Source: Prevotellaceae bacterium MN60 (GTDB taxonomy: Bacteria; Bacteroidota; Bacteroidia; Bacteroidales; Bacteroidaceae). From it: DNA of 64,000 nucleotides. Where the stretch lies: contig FZQZ01000001.1 of assembly GCA_900199555.1 (NCBI GenBank), forward strand, positions 372,001 to 436,000, in the 5' to 3' direction. The number at the start of each line of letters is the position of its first letter. The first letter of the stretch is position 1. A program made the translations under genes and the position numbers. Under the pieces are notes generated by a model. That model was not told the origin of the DNA and searched no databases. It saw only the letters and a list, made by a program, of their open reading frames with translations. Below are positions 1 to 7,337 of this stretch, piece by piece.

Positions 1-1935
1 GCTCAATCCCTTATAGTCTATATCCCATCCTATTTCCATCTTGCGATTTTTGTTTGCCTTCAGTTTGCGGTTGGCCACATCATAGATATTGGTATAGGTG
101 ATAAGGTGGCGATACTGTGGCTCAACGGTATAGGCGTTAAGCATATAGAAATCCTTGTAGAGCTTTTCCGGATAGAGATAGTCCAGTGTAGGTGTCTTAC
201 TCTCCTCGCCATACCCTACTCGGAAAGTATTCTTCAGGCTTTCACCTATGGTGTACGATATGTTCAGGCGTGGATCAGTCAATACATAGCCATGTAGATA
301 ATAGTCATCGGGCAGGTTCATCAGTGTCGAGGCACGGCCCCCGATGGATAGCTGCAGCACGTTTTTATGATTATCGTCATAAATAAAGTCAGCCTGAGCA
401 TAAGCAGCTCCAGTTCCCAAAGCAGGAATAGCCCAGTTCGGACGTGGACGCATATAAGAATTGTCGTATGGAAATGGTGGCCGTGTCTCGTCTTCAATAA
501 CGGCTCCAGCTCCGTGATTCTTCACGTTAGTATATTCCGCACCATATTGCAGGTTGAGCATGGTGTTTTTCATCAAGTGAATGCGCGAAACTGCATTTAG
601 TTGGGCATAGATGTTGACGGGCTGATTGTCGATATAGAAGTCACTATAGTATTTACGTGGCAGATAGATACCCTCGTGTTCGCCTTCCTCGTAGGCCAGT
701 GGCAGATTCATTGGTCCTGTTCCAGAGATAACCATACGGTGACGGCTAATCTTGTCACGGGTGTAATCGGCAGATACTACCAGTTCCAATTGGTCGAGCC
801 ACGCTTTCCCTAACGTCAGATTACCCTTCATCATCAGAGCCGTGCGACTATAGTCGGCCTTGTAACTCTCATCATATTCATAGGTCAGCTCATCTTTCTT
901 CATCTTGCTGACAGTAACTGTCTGGCTCAATCGTCCGTCAAGGTCGAGACTATAGTTTCCTATTTTCACTTTATTGTTGTAATAGAGCTGTGCCGTCATA
1001 CGTGAGAACTTATCCATCTCCTCACGGATGTCATCAATTGTATGCAGATAGTCTATTCCGGCGTGTATTGTTCCTGCATTTTCGCCCAGTCTCCAGCCTT
1101 TTCCTGCATAGATAAGTTTATTCTTCAAATCACTTTTCAGACGGACACGCAGGGGAGTAACACCATGTTTCGACGAGATACTTATCATACCACTCGACAG
1201 GTTTCCGTAGCGAGCCGATGAGATTCCTCTGGTAAACTCCACACTCTGGATATGATCAGTGGATATCATACGCATGTCGGCTCCTTGATTGATACCTGTA
1301 CGACTACGCACTTCACCATCGTAACTCCCGCTTCCCTCTGTAATGCCCACCAACTGCGAACGGATACCATCGTTAGTCACGGGTGCACCATCGGTAATAA
1401 TCCCCACACCTAACGAGGTATTGGCATCTGAGCCTACCTGTCGACTACTTATTTGCGAGAATTGCGTCAGGTTGTTTTCTTTATACACACTGCCTGGCAA
1501 TAGCAACATCACGTCGGCCAATGATGTGGGCTGGATATACTCCAAAGCCGCCTCGTCGATGACTACTTTACCTTTACGGCTCTTCTTTGCCATCACCTCA
1601 AACTCTGGCAGGGCAAAACTACTACTCTTCAATTGAAGCGACAGACTCACATTCTTGGTTGTTGTAAATGTGTGCTTCAACTTGGTATAACCCAAGCACT
1701 CCACCTCTATGGTATGCTTACCCACAGGAACGTTACGGAGTTCAAAACGACCGTTCACATCACATACTGTACGTAACTCCTGATTGGGGATATTAACGAT
1801 GGCGAAGCTTGCAGCCTCGCCATCGTGGTCTGTGATAACCTTTCCCTTTATGATACATGTCTGACACACGGCGGCATTCACCATGCACAACAGGGAAAGT
1901 GTCAACAATAGAATCTTCTTATTCAATTTTCTCAC
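1..1935 (-). CDS. TonB-dependent outer-membrane receptor (3' end cut off by window edge)
   Basis: An open frame runs without a stop from just after the upstream gene to base 1, so the C-terminal part of the barrel is missing. It begins with a short signal peptide (KKILLLTLSLLC), followed by a carboxypeptidase-regulatory-like domain (residues about 25-105, CIIKGKVITD ... GRFELRNVPVG), then the plug domain (VIDEAALEYIQPTSLADV) and a series of beta-barrel strands rich in alternating aromatic residues. The start is not ATG: GTG at 1935 or TTG at 1926 are both possible, four or thirteen bases after the stop of the upstream lipoprotein gene, so it is translated as part of that operon. The receptor would import a ligand across the outer membrane with TonB energy; the HMA protein upstream hints at a metal or metal complex, but the substrate is inferred only from context. 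Confidence 0.9.
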   Translation of the reverse strand, partial: MRKLNKKILLLTLSLLCMVNAAVCQTCIIKGKVITDHDGEAASFAIVNIPNQELRTVCDVNGRFELRNVPVGKHTIEVECLGYTKLKHTFTTTKNVSLSLQLKSSSFALPEFEVMAKKSRKGKVVIDEAALEYIQPTSLADVMLLLPGSVYKENNLTQFSQISSRQVGSDANTSLGVGIITDGAPVTNDGIRSQLVGITEGSGSYDGEVRSRTGINQGADMRMISTDHIQSVEFTRGISSARYGNLSSGMISISSKHGVTPLRVRLKSDLKNKLIYAGKGWRLGENAGTIHAGIDYLHTIDDIREEMDKFSRMTAQLYYNNKVKIGNYSLDLDGRLSQTVTVSKMKKDELTYEYDESYKADYSRTALMMKGNLTLGKAWLDQLELVVSADYTRDKISRHRMVISGTGPMNLPLAYEEGEHEGIYLPRKYYSDFYIDNQPVNIYAQLNAVSRIHLMKNTMLNLQYGAEYTNVKNHGAGAVIEDETRPPFPYDNSYMRPRPNWAIPALGTGAAYAQADFIYDDNHKNVLQLSIGGRASTLMNLPDDYYLHGYVLTDPRLNISYTIGESLKNTFRVGYGEESKTPTLDYLYPEKLYKDFYMLNAYTVEPQYRHLITYTNIYDVANRKLKANKNRKMEIGWDIDYKGLS

Positions 1936-1938
1936 TCT

Positions 1939-3216
1939 TTACTTGTTTCTCCAGCCAATGGGGAATACGTTTTGGGTAAGTCCAGCGGCCTTGCGCTCAT
2001 TGACGTCTTGCATATCCTCACTACTGTTGTTGGTATCCTGATAGAAAATCTTGTCGCCTACCTTTATCTCTTTACGGATGCAGAGCTCCTGACGGTGACA
2101 ACCATTCACGAGGAACTTACCACGATCTACCACCTCTGGTACTACACGTGTCTTTACATCCTGAGGTACATCGCTGGTCTGAATACCATCAATAATCTTG
2201 TCCGTCTCTACAGCTAAGATATGGATATCAATGTCACCTTCCGGAGTGGTTTCTGTAGCCTCAACATGGGTCTTCGAGAGTGTGGTATGGCTATTCACAA
2301 AAGCATCTACAGTAGACTGCAAGCCATTCTCCAGACGGAACATGACGGGTGACACATAGCCACGTGGCTGGAAGAAGAAGCCATAAGAGTCGCCATTCTC
2401 TGTAATCAACACGTTGGGCACGCTGGGATTGTCCACATCGTTGGCATCGGGACCATAGTAAATCTCATAATCAGCACCGCTCAGGTCCACAGCATGGTCA
2501 TAGGCAATCTCACCATTTACCACTTCAGAGTGATTGATGGCAGTGAAAGCAATTACCAACTTCTCACCAGGCTGTACAGGGTGCTCCTTACCACTACCAG
2601 GAATAGTGATAAATCCACCGATGGGTACCTGGTCGGGATAGTAACTATCATACCACAACTCTTTTGGCCACCATGAGATGTGCATCGTCACACCAATGCT
2701 CACACCGTCGGCATAAAGCACATCCTCTGTGGGATTAAACAATACGATATACTGGTCTGGGTGCATCATACGACCAGAGTTAGTCTCTCCGTTGAAGAAC
2801 ACCTCACTGAAGATAAAGTCCTTACCCAGTGCATTAGCGGGCAATGAGTTTACATAGCCTTCTATCTTTTGGCCAACAGTATTCACGTTCACATTTTCCA
2901 TGCGCAACGAGATAACAACCTGCTCACCTTGGGCATTGGTAATATTCTTCTCGATAGATACATTATACACACCCATGGGCAGTGAAGCCGTTACGGCTCC
3001 GTTGGCATCAAGAGGAAATGACTTGGTGTTCTGGTTACGCACTTCTGTAAACTGCACAGGCGTACCTTCCAATGCCGAAATATCCAGTGCACCAGCAACC
3101 TTGGGGATAGCATTGAATGTTACATCAATGTACTTCTCTGCCTCATCTTCAGAGCATGAGGATAACAGCACTGGGCAGACAAGCGCTGCCAGCGCAAACT
3201 TAAAAAATCGTATCAT
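1939..3216 (-). CDS. DUF4876-type surface lipoprotein
   Basis: 425 residues with a lipoprotein signal (MIRFFKFALAALVCPVLLSSC, lipobox LSSC) and an Ig/carboxypeptidase-like early region (IDVTFNAIPKVAGALDISAL) that resembles a beta-sandwich. The whole-protein pattern, including a lamin-tail-like segment FSEVFFNG ... YIVLFNPTED, matches what is annotated as DUF4876 in Bacteroidales, a family usually found beside TonB-dependent receptors. It sits between the HMA gene and the receptor with 28 and 3 bases of spacing, so it is likely the surface partner or substrate-handling lipoprotein of that receptor. The family has no established biochemical function that I can state; the role is inferred from neighbours. 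Confidence 0.8.
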   Translation of the reverse strand: MIRFFKFALAALVCPVLLSSCSEDEAEKYIDVTFNAIPKVAGALDISALEGTPVQFTEVRNQNTKSFPLDANGAVTASLPMGVYNVSIEKNITNAQGEQVVISLRMENVNVNTVGQKIEGYVNSLPANALGKDFIFSEVFFNGETNSGRMMHPDQYIVLFNPTEDVLYADGVSIGVTMHISWWPKELWYDSYYPDQVPIGGFITIPGSGKEHPVQPGEKLVIAFTAINHSEVVNGEIAYDHAVDLSGADYEIYYGPDANDVDNPSVPNVLITENGDSYGFFFQPRGYVSPVMFRLENGLQSTVDAFVNSHTTLSKTHVEATETTPEGDIDIHILAVETDKIIDGIQTSDVPQDVKTRVVPEVVDRGKFLVNGCHRQELCIRKEIKVGDKIFYQDTNNSSEDMQDVNERKAAGLTQNVFPIGWRNK

Positions 3217-3244
3217 GTTACTTAAATGGTTATATGTTTATTCC

Positions 3245-3643
3245 TTAGTCTTTGTCGTCATGACCACAGCCTTCACCGCCACACTCATGTTTCTCTTCCT
3301 GCTGACCATCTTTCTTTCCGCATTTATGGCCTCCTTCATTTGCTTCGTGTTTGCAACCCTCCTTATCGTCACACTGTTTGGTTATCTCTGCCTGAAATCT
3401 TACATCCGTAAGAGCCTTTTGCAGTGCCTCTGCTGTAGTCTTCGTTGCATCATAACTTACACATACGGCTTTACACTCCAAATTAACCTTTACGTCAGTA
3501 ACAGCTTCATTAGCCTTCAATGCCTTTTCCGCACGCTTAGCACAGTTCTCACAATTCAAGTTCTTGATTTGAAACTTCACATTGTCTGCAAGCACATTTA
3601 CAGTAAGCAGTGCTGCAAACATCATCATAACAATCTTTTTCAT
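3245..3643 (-). CDS. secreted HMA-domain metal-binding protein with Cys/His-rich tail
   Basis: 132 residues. A signal peptide (MKKIVMMMFAALLTVNVLA) is followed by one heavy-metal-associated (HMA) ferredoxin-like domain (residues about 21-90) with the metal site NCENCAKRAEKAL, i.e. CxxC in the usual loop although the common GMxC lead-in is replaced by NLNC. The last 40 residues are unlike a normal HMA protein: they are packed with Cys, His, Asp and Glu (KQCDDKEGCKHE, HKCGKK, HECGGEGCGHDDKD) and look like a second, flexible metal-chelating tail. First gene of the operon with the DUF4876 lipoprotein and the TonB receptor. It probably binds copper, zinc or a similar thiophilic ion in the periplasm and either delivers or sequesters it; which metal cannot be read from sequence. 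Confidence 0.85.
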   Translation of the reverse strand: MKKIVMMMFAALLTVNVLADNVKFQIKNLNCENCAKRAEKALKANEAVTDVKVNLECKAVCVSYDATKTTAEALQKALTDVRFQAEITKQCDDKEGCKHEANEGGHKCGKKDGQQEEKHECGGEGCGHDDKD

Positions 3644-3689
3644 TTTTACCTTTGTATTTATAATAGTTTACATGTTTGAAATCCGAGTG

Positions 3690-3720
3690 CAAAGGTACGA
3701 CAAATAAGTAGGGTGCACAA
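3690..3720 (-). promoter_or_regulatory. Bacteroidales-type promoter of the HMA/DUF4876/TonB operon
   Basis: On the minus strand TTG (3720-3718), a 20-base spacer, then TACCTTTG (3697-3690), which fits the -33/-7 consensus of the Bacteroidetes primary sigma factor. The -33 end lies inside the palindrome at 3711-3755, so a protein bound there would be expected to block or alter initiation. Confidence 0.65.
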
Positions 3721-3755
3721 TACCTAAAAACGAGTGTTTTAGGCACTGTGCACCC
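3711..3755. repeat. 45-bp near-perfect inverted repeat overlapping the -33 element
   Basis: Arms GGGTGCACAATACCTAAAA and TTTTAGGCACTGTGCACCC match at 17 of 19 positions around a 7-base centre. It lies 45-90 bases upstream of the HMA start and about 55 bases after the end of the TlpA gene. It could be an operator for a metal-responsive repressor, or a hairpin terminating the upstream TlpA transcript; there is no clean U-run after it on the minus strand, which favours the operator reading slightly. Confidence 0.6.
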
Positions 3756-3810
3756 AGTATGGCCTACAAAAGAAGATTAACAAAAAGTAGGTATTTTTGC
3801 TAACTGAATA

Positions 3811-5274
3811 CTATTCTAAGTATTTATTGATTTCGCTGACAGGTACGATTTTGCCGTCCTTGTCAACACCAGTGGCGAAGGGAGGACCAGCAAACTGGAA
3901 CTTGGCGCTGAGCAAATTCCACTCATCATGCGTAATATAGATGTGCTCGCCCTTGATATTGTTTTCCGTCATCCACTCCTCAGAATACTCACGAGGACTT
4001 TCCTTCTCATCGCAGATATAAAGAAAACGGACGGGCTTGCCTTGCGATTGTTCCACTTTCTCACGCTCTTTCTGCATTTCTACACGACAGGGACCACAGT
4101 ACATACCCCAGAAGTGAACAAATAGTCCATAACCCTTATACGGTTCGATGATACGTTGGAAGATTGAATCGGCCTTGGTCAAAGGCTTCTGCTCAACTAT
4201 CTTCAGTTCGTGTTTCTTTACGTATTGGCGATAACGCTGCAACGCATGGTGAGCCACAACAGGATTAGAAACAAAGGGAATCATGGCAGCAAAATTCTCA
4301 GCCACATCGTCAGGAGTGATGTCTTCATCAATTTCTATTTTACTAAAGACTTCTATACTGAGCACCATCTGCTGCATAAAGTCTACATTCTTCAGTCCAT
4401 AGCGCTTCTGTATTATCTGTAATACCCTCTGGTTGTAATCGAATCTACTCTCCCCAGCTTTATGGGGTGCGAAACTAACATCAAGCATCATATAGATCCA
4501 CACACGGCCTATGAAGGTATCTGCACCTGGTACGATAAACAACATAGCAGGATTATCCAATAGCCATTTTGCACGATCCTTCACAAAGTCATAGTACTCG
4601 CCAAATTCTGCTATATTCATTTTCGAGTAGTTGCCTCCTGTAATATTAAGACGATAATTCTCCATCATAGCCATCAGCGGTTCGCTTAACAGGCTTGCAC
4701 CAAGCACCTCTTTTTCAAAATCGGTTGTATTTGCAGGCAATGGCAGACGGTCTGCCTCAATATCTGCGATGACAGCATCAAGCTTTTTTACTACACTTTT
4801 CTTCCATGCTGGCATTTTTTCTCTTTCCAATCCTTTGATAAATAATCCTTCCTCACCATAGTAGTGTTTACTCAATTCAGGCCAGAGTCGATTGATAACA
4901 GCACTCGTATTGTTGCCAGCAAATGTAAAGCCCTTGTATTCTTCCTGCGCAGCATCCTTTGTCAGTTCCAAGGTATCGCCAACAGCTAGAAACACCTGAC
5001 CAATATCAACAATATATATACTGCGCGAGTGCAGGAGGTGAATGTTCGCCTCAAATGAGCCATCATAGGCGACGGGGATAGTAATTACCTCATCCTCGTT
5101 AGCAAACATGTTACGAGTCTGCACCTTGAGGACATTCCACTCGTCTGCAGGCTTATTCAGTATACGTCCTTTTAACACTGCCGTTCCGCTATAGAAATGC
5201 TTCGCGTCAATAGCCCGTGTCGAAATAGCAGCGACAATGGCTAAGATTAATGTAATGATTGTTTTCTTGTTCAT
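3811..5274 (-). CDS. TlpA-like thioredoxin-fold protein (paralogue 1)
   Basis: 487 residues from the ATG at 5274 (MNKKTIITLILAIVAAIST, a good signal peptide; an in-frame ATG 45 bases upstream would bury it). A beta-sandwich-like N-terminal region (VLKGRILNKPADEW ... YDGSFEANIHLLHSR) is followed by a helical middle and a C-terminal thioredoxin domain with the active site FWGMYCGPCRVEMQ and a cis-proline loop FAGPPFATGVDKDG. Expected to act in the periplasm as a disulfide reductase or isomerase. It is the fourth of four paralogues in this cluster but is separated from the other three by a 450-bp non-coding stretch, so it may be transcribed independently. Confidence 0.85.
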   Translation of the reverse strand: MNKKTIITLILAIVAAISTRAIDAKHFYSGTAVLKGRILNKPADEWNVLKVQTRNMFANEDEVITIPVAYDGSFEANIHLLHSRSIYIVDIGQVFLAVGDTLELTKDAAQEEYKGFTFAGNNTSAVINRLWPELSKHYYGEEGLFIKGLEREKMPAWKKSVVKKLDAVIADIEADRLPLPANTTDFEKEVLGASLLSEPLMAMMENYRLNITGGNYSKMNIAEFGEYYDFVKDRAKWLLDNPAMLFIVPGADTFIGRVWIYMMLDVSFAPHKAGESRFDYNQRVLQIIQKRYGLKNVDFMQQMVLSIEVFSKIEIDEDITPDDVAENFAAMIPFVSNPVVAHHALQRYRQYVKKHELKIVEQKPLTKADSIFQRIIEPYKGYGLFVHFWGMYCGPCRVEMQKEREKVEQSQGKPVRFLYICDEKESPREYSEEWMTENNIKGEHIYITHDEWNLLSAKFQFAGPPFATGVDKDGKIVPVSEINKYLE

Positions 5275-5416
5275 TGTTGTTAGTTTGAAATATTGATAGT
5301 TTTTATTGTTATACGACAAACATGGGAATATATTGCAATAAAATCTTATTATTTCAATATATTTAACATGACATCGCCCATATCAGATGCCATTCTTAAA
5401 TGGTTTTCATTTTAAA

Positions 5417-5492
5417 AAAACGATGTATTAGTTAAGCGAAAACATCGTTTTACCTTAGCGAAAACACTGTTTTCCACGCTAGAAAACGATGT
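5417..5492. repeat. three copies of AAAACGATGT in alternating orientation
   Basis: AAAACGATGT at 5417-5426, its exact reverse complement ACATCGTTTT at 5442-5451, and AAAACGATGT again at 5483-5492. The middle copy can pair with either neighbour, giving two mutually exclusive hairpins. A related motif TTAGCGAAAACA occurs twice in between (around 5434 and 5455). The arrangement suggests regulator binding sites or an RNA switch, but nothing else supports either. Confidence 0.6.
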
Positions 5493-5535
5493 TACGATTA
5501 TCATCTCGCATCCGTCTATGTTTTTGATTCAATGC

Positions 5536-5605
5536 AAAAGGGGCAAAAATTTAGCGTTTTTCTCATGCTTTTCATCTACTTTTCGCCCTACTTTTTGCCC
5601 CTTTT
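5536..5605. repeat. 14-bp perfect inverted repeat (AAAAGGGGCAAAAA)
   Basis: AAAAGGGGCAAAAA at 5536-5549 is exactly mirrored by TTTTTGCCCCTTTT at 5592-5605 with a 42-base loop. Transcript from either strand would form a 14-bp stem ending in runs of U or A, so a role as a terminator is possible. Confidence 0.6.
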
Positions 5606-5610
5606 TGTCA

Positions 5611-5701
5611 TTTTGCTGCCACCTGCCACCCTTCTACCACCACCCTGCAGTCCCTCTATATAGACGCATTCCGAGCGATTGGTGGCAGAGTGGCAGCAAA
5701 A
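5611..5701 (-). terminator. long inverted repeat downstream of TlpA paralogue 2
   Basis: TTTTGCTGCCACCTGCCACC (5611-5630) pairs with GGTGGCAGAGTGGCAGCAAAA (5681-5701), about 20 bp of stem with a one-base bulge. It starts 25 bases after the stop codon of the minus-strand TlpA gene and is followed by further hairpins, so it plausibly ends the envelope operon. The long loop is unusual for an intrinsic terminator. Confidence 0.45.
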
Positions 5702-5725
5702 ATTTTAAAAATTTATTTTTTATAA

Positions 5726-7330
5726 TTACTCTGCGAGCAGTTCCTCTACCGTGGTATTTTTGCGCTGCTTTCCCTGCTTGTCGAGGACTACCACGAAGGG
5801 GATGGCAGTGAATTGGAACTTCTCTTGCAGATAGCCCCATTCGGCACGGGAGATGTGGATGTGCTCACCCTTGATATTGTTTGGTTCAAGGAACGACTTA
5901 CAGTGCTCTGGTGTATCGTCAGTGACGTAGAGATACTTGACGGGCTTATCCTTGTTGGCCTCAACCTCGTCGCGCATGTGGAGCATACCTGCACGGCAGG
6001 GACCACACGACATCTCCCAGAAATCGACATAGAGCACGTTGCCCTTGTAGGGTTCGATGATGCGCTGGAAAATGCTATCGCCCTTGGTCATGGGCTTGTC
6101 CTCCACCACCTTAATCTCGTTGTCCTTGATATATTCGCGGAAGGTCAAGAGTCCTTGGCGAATCAAGTCAGGATGAGACACTACGCTCATGGCTGCTGCT
6201 ACCTCGTCGGCAGCCTGGTCATACCTATCGCCCAGCCACTTCAAGGTGCTGAAGACGCTACGCAGATGGCACACCTGAGCACTGAAGTCGGTAGGGCTGA
6301 CGTGCAGCTTCTCCTGCAACTCTTTCATCGTATTCATTCTGAACTCGCGAGGAGTCTGCGTCTTCTCTTTCGCTAAAACATCGGCAAATGCTTGGTTATA
6401 GTCAAAGGGCAAGTTGGCTATCGTTCTGCTCGCATTGATGGGTTCGAAGGCTGCATACTCTACTCGGTTGTAGAAGAAATCGTCGCCAGCAATCATCAGC
6501 AGGGGATTGTCAGTAAGGTATTTGGCACGTGGAGCCACAAAGCTGAAGTACTGCTGCCAGTAGGTCTTCATATCAGACGGGTCTTTCCAGCGAAAATTGC
6601 TCATGCCACGCATATAGTAGTCGCAGATATGCTCCAGACGCTGTGCAAGGATGTGGGTGCGCAGAATGTCGGAAGCCAAGGGTGAGCAGCCTGCCAACTC
6701 AGGCAGTCCATTATTCATCTGACGTACCAGCTCGTCCATCTGTGCCACTTGGTCGTCTTTCCACGCCATCAGCGAGTCGGGTCCCTTCTCATATACCTTG
6801 TCCGACCAGTCGGGCTTGCAGTATTTATCATCAATAGAGTTCAGCAGTCGGGTTACCTCGCCACTCAGTCCTGTACCATCAAACTTCACGCCCTCCTCCT
6901 TGGTTTTCTTCGTGGGGTCTATGCTGACTGTGATGGTATCGCCTGGGCAGCCATATACCGTTCTCAAGGGATAGATGAGCAGCTGCATGGGGTAAGGCAC
7001 ATAGACGTTCATAGAGAACGTACCGTCGGGTGTGAACTCGATAGTGCTAATCTTCTCCTTGCGCACGATGTAGTTGCGCATGATGACCGTGAAGCGACCA
7101 TTAATCTGGTTGAGCACCTCTTGAGGCACCTTCTCGCCTTTCGCCTCTTCAGGCACCACGAAGTGTCCCTGTACTACTACATTGCCACCATGCAGGCGAA
7201 ATTCATTAAGCTCCGCACTGGGAAAGTTCTGCAACTGGGGCACCTCTGCTTTTTTCTCTTTCTTCTTAGCCTGCATGCCAATAGGTGCAATGAGCACGGC
7301 AAGCAGGATGGTTAGGATTGTTTTTTTCAT
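5726..7330 (-). CDS. TlpA-like thioredoxin-fold protein (paralogue 2)
   Basis: 534 residues with signal peptide MKKTILTILLAVLIAPIGMQA and a lysine-rich stretch after the cleavage region. N-terminal beta-sandwich-like part with the shared pattern TPDGTFSMNVYVPYP ... GCPGDTITVSID, a long helical middle, and a C-terminal thioredoxin domain with active site FWEMSCGPCRAGM and cis-Pro loop FTAIPFVVVLDKQG. The start lies 7 bases after the stop of paralogue 3, so the two are co-translated from one mRNA. Periplasmic thiol-disulfide exchange is the expected activity; the partner is unknown. Confidence 0.87.
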   Translation of the reverse strand: MKKTILTILLAVLIAPIGMQAKKKEKKAEVPQLQNFPSAELNEFRLHGGNVVVQGHFVVPEEAKGEKVPQEVLNQINGRFTVIMRNYIVRKEKISTIEFTPDGTFSMNVYVPYPMQLLIYPLRTVYGCPGDTITVSIDPTKKTKEEGVKFDGTGLSGEVTRLLNSIDDKYCKPDWSDKVYEKGPDSLMAWKDDQVAQMDELVRQMNNGLPELAGCSPLASDILRTHILAQRLEHICDYYMRGMSNFRWKDPSDMKTYWQQYFSFVAPRAKYLTDNPLLMIAGDDFFYNRVEYAAFEPINASRTIANLPFDYNQAFADVLAKEKTQTPREFRMNTMKELQEKLHVSPTDFSAQVCHLRSVFSTLKWLGDRYDQAADEVAAAMSVVSHPDLIRQGLLTFREYIKDNEIKVVEDKPMTKGDSIFQRIIEPYKGNVLYVDFWEMSCGPCRAGMLHMRDEVEANKDKPVKYLYVTDDTPEHCKSFLEPNNIKGEHIHISRAEWGYLQEKFQFTAIPFVVVLDKQGKQRKNTTVEELLAE

Positions 7331-7337
7331 TATTGGT

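Larger units (their letters stand above)
5275..5725. other. 450-bp non-coding stretch with nested inverted repeats
   Basis: No convincing gene: the short frames here lack family features. The sequence is AT-rich at both ends and holds three separate inverted-repeat systems (listed separately), packed between two TlpA genes that otherwise belong to one tightly spaced operon. It may be a multi-hairpin terminator plus promoter region, or the remnant of a small mobile element. Confidence 0.6.

Noticed and set aside
2900..3679. A 259-codon plus-strand frame crossing the HMA and lipoprotein genes
   Set aside because: Both minus-strand genes have signal peptides and domain motifs; the plus frame is Cys/Leu-rich noise.
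5518..5840. Short frames on both strands in the non-coding stretch near 5.6 kb
   Set aside because: They run through the inverted repeats and into the TlpA gene, have no signal or motif, and are explained by the palindromes.
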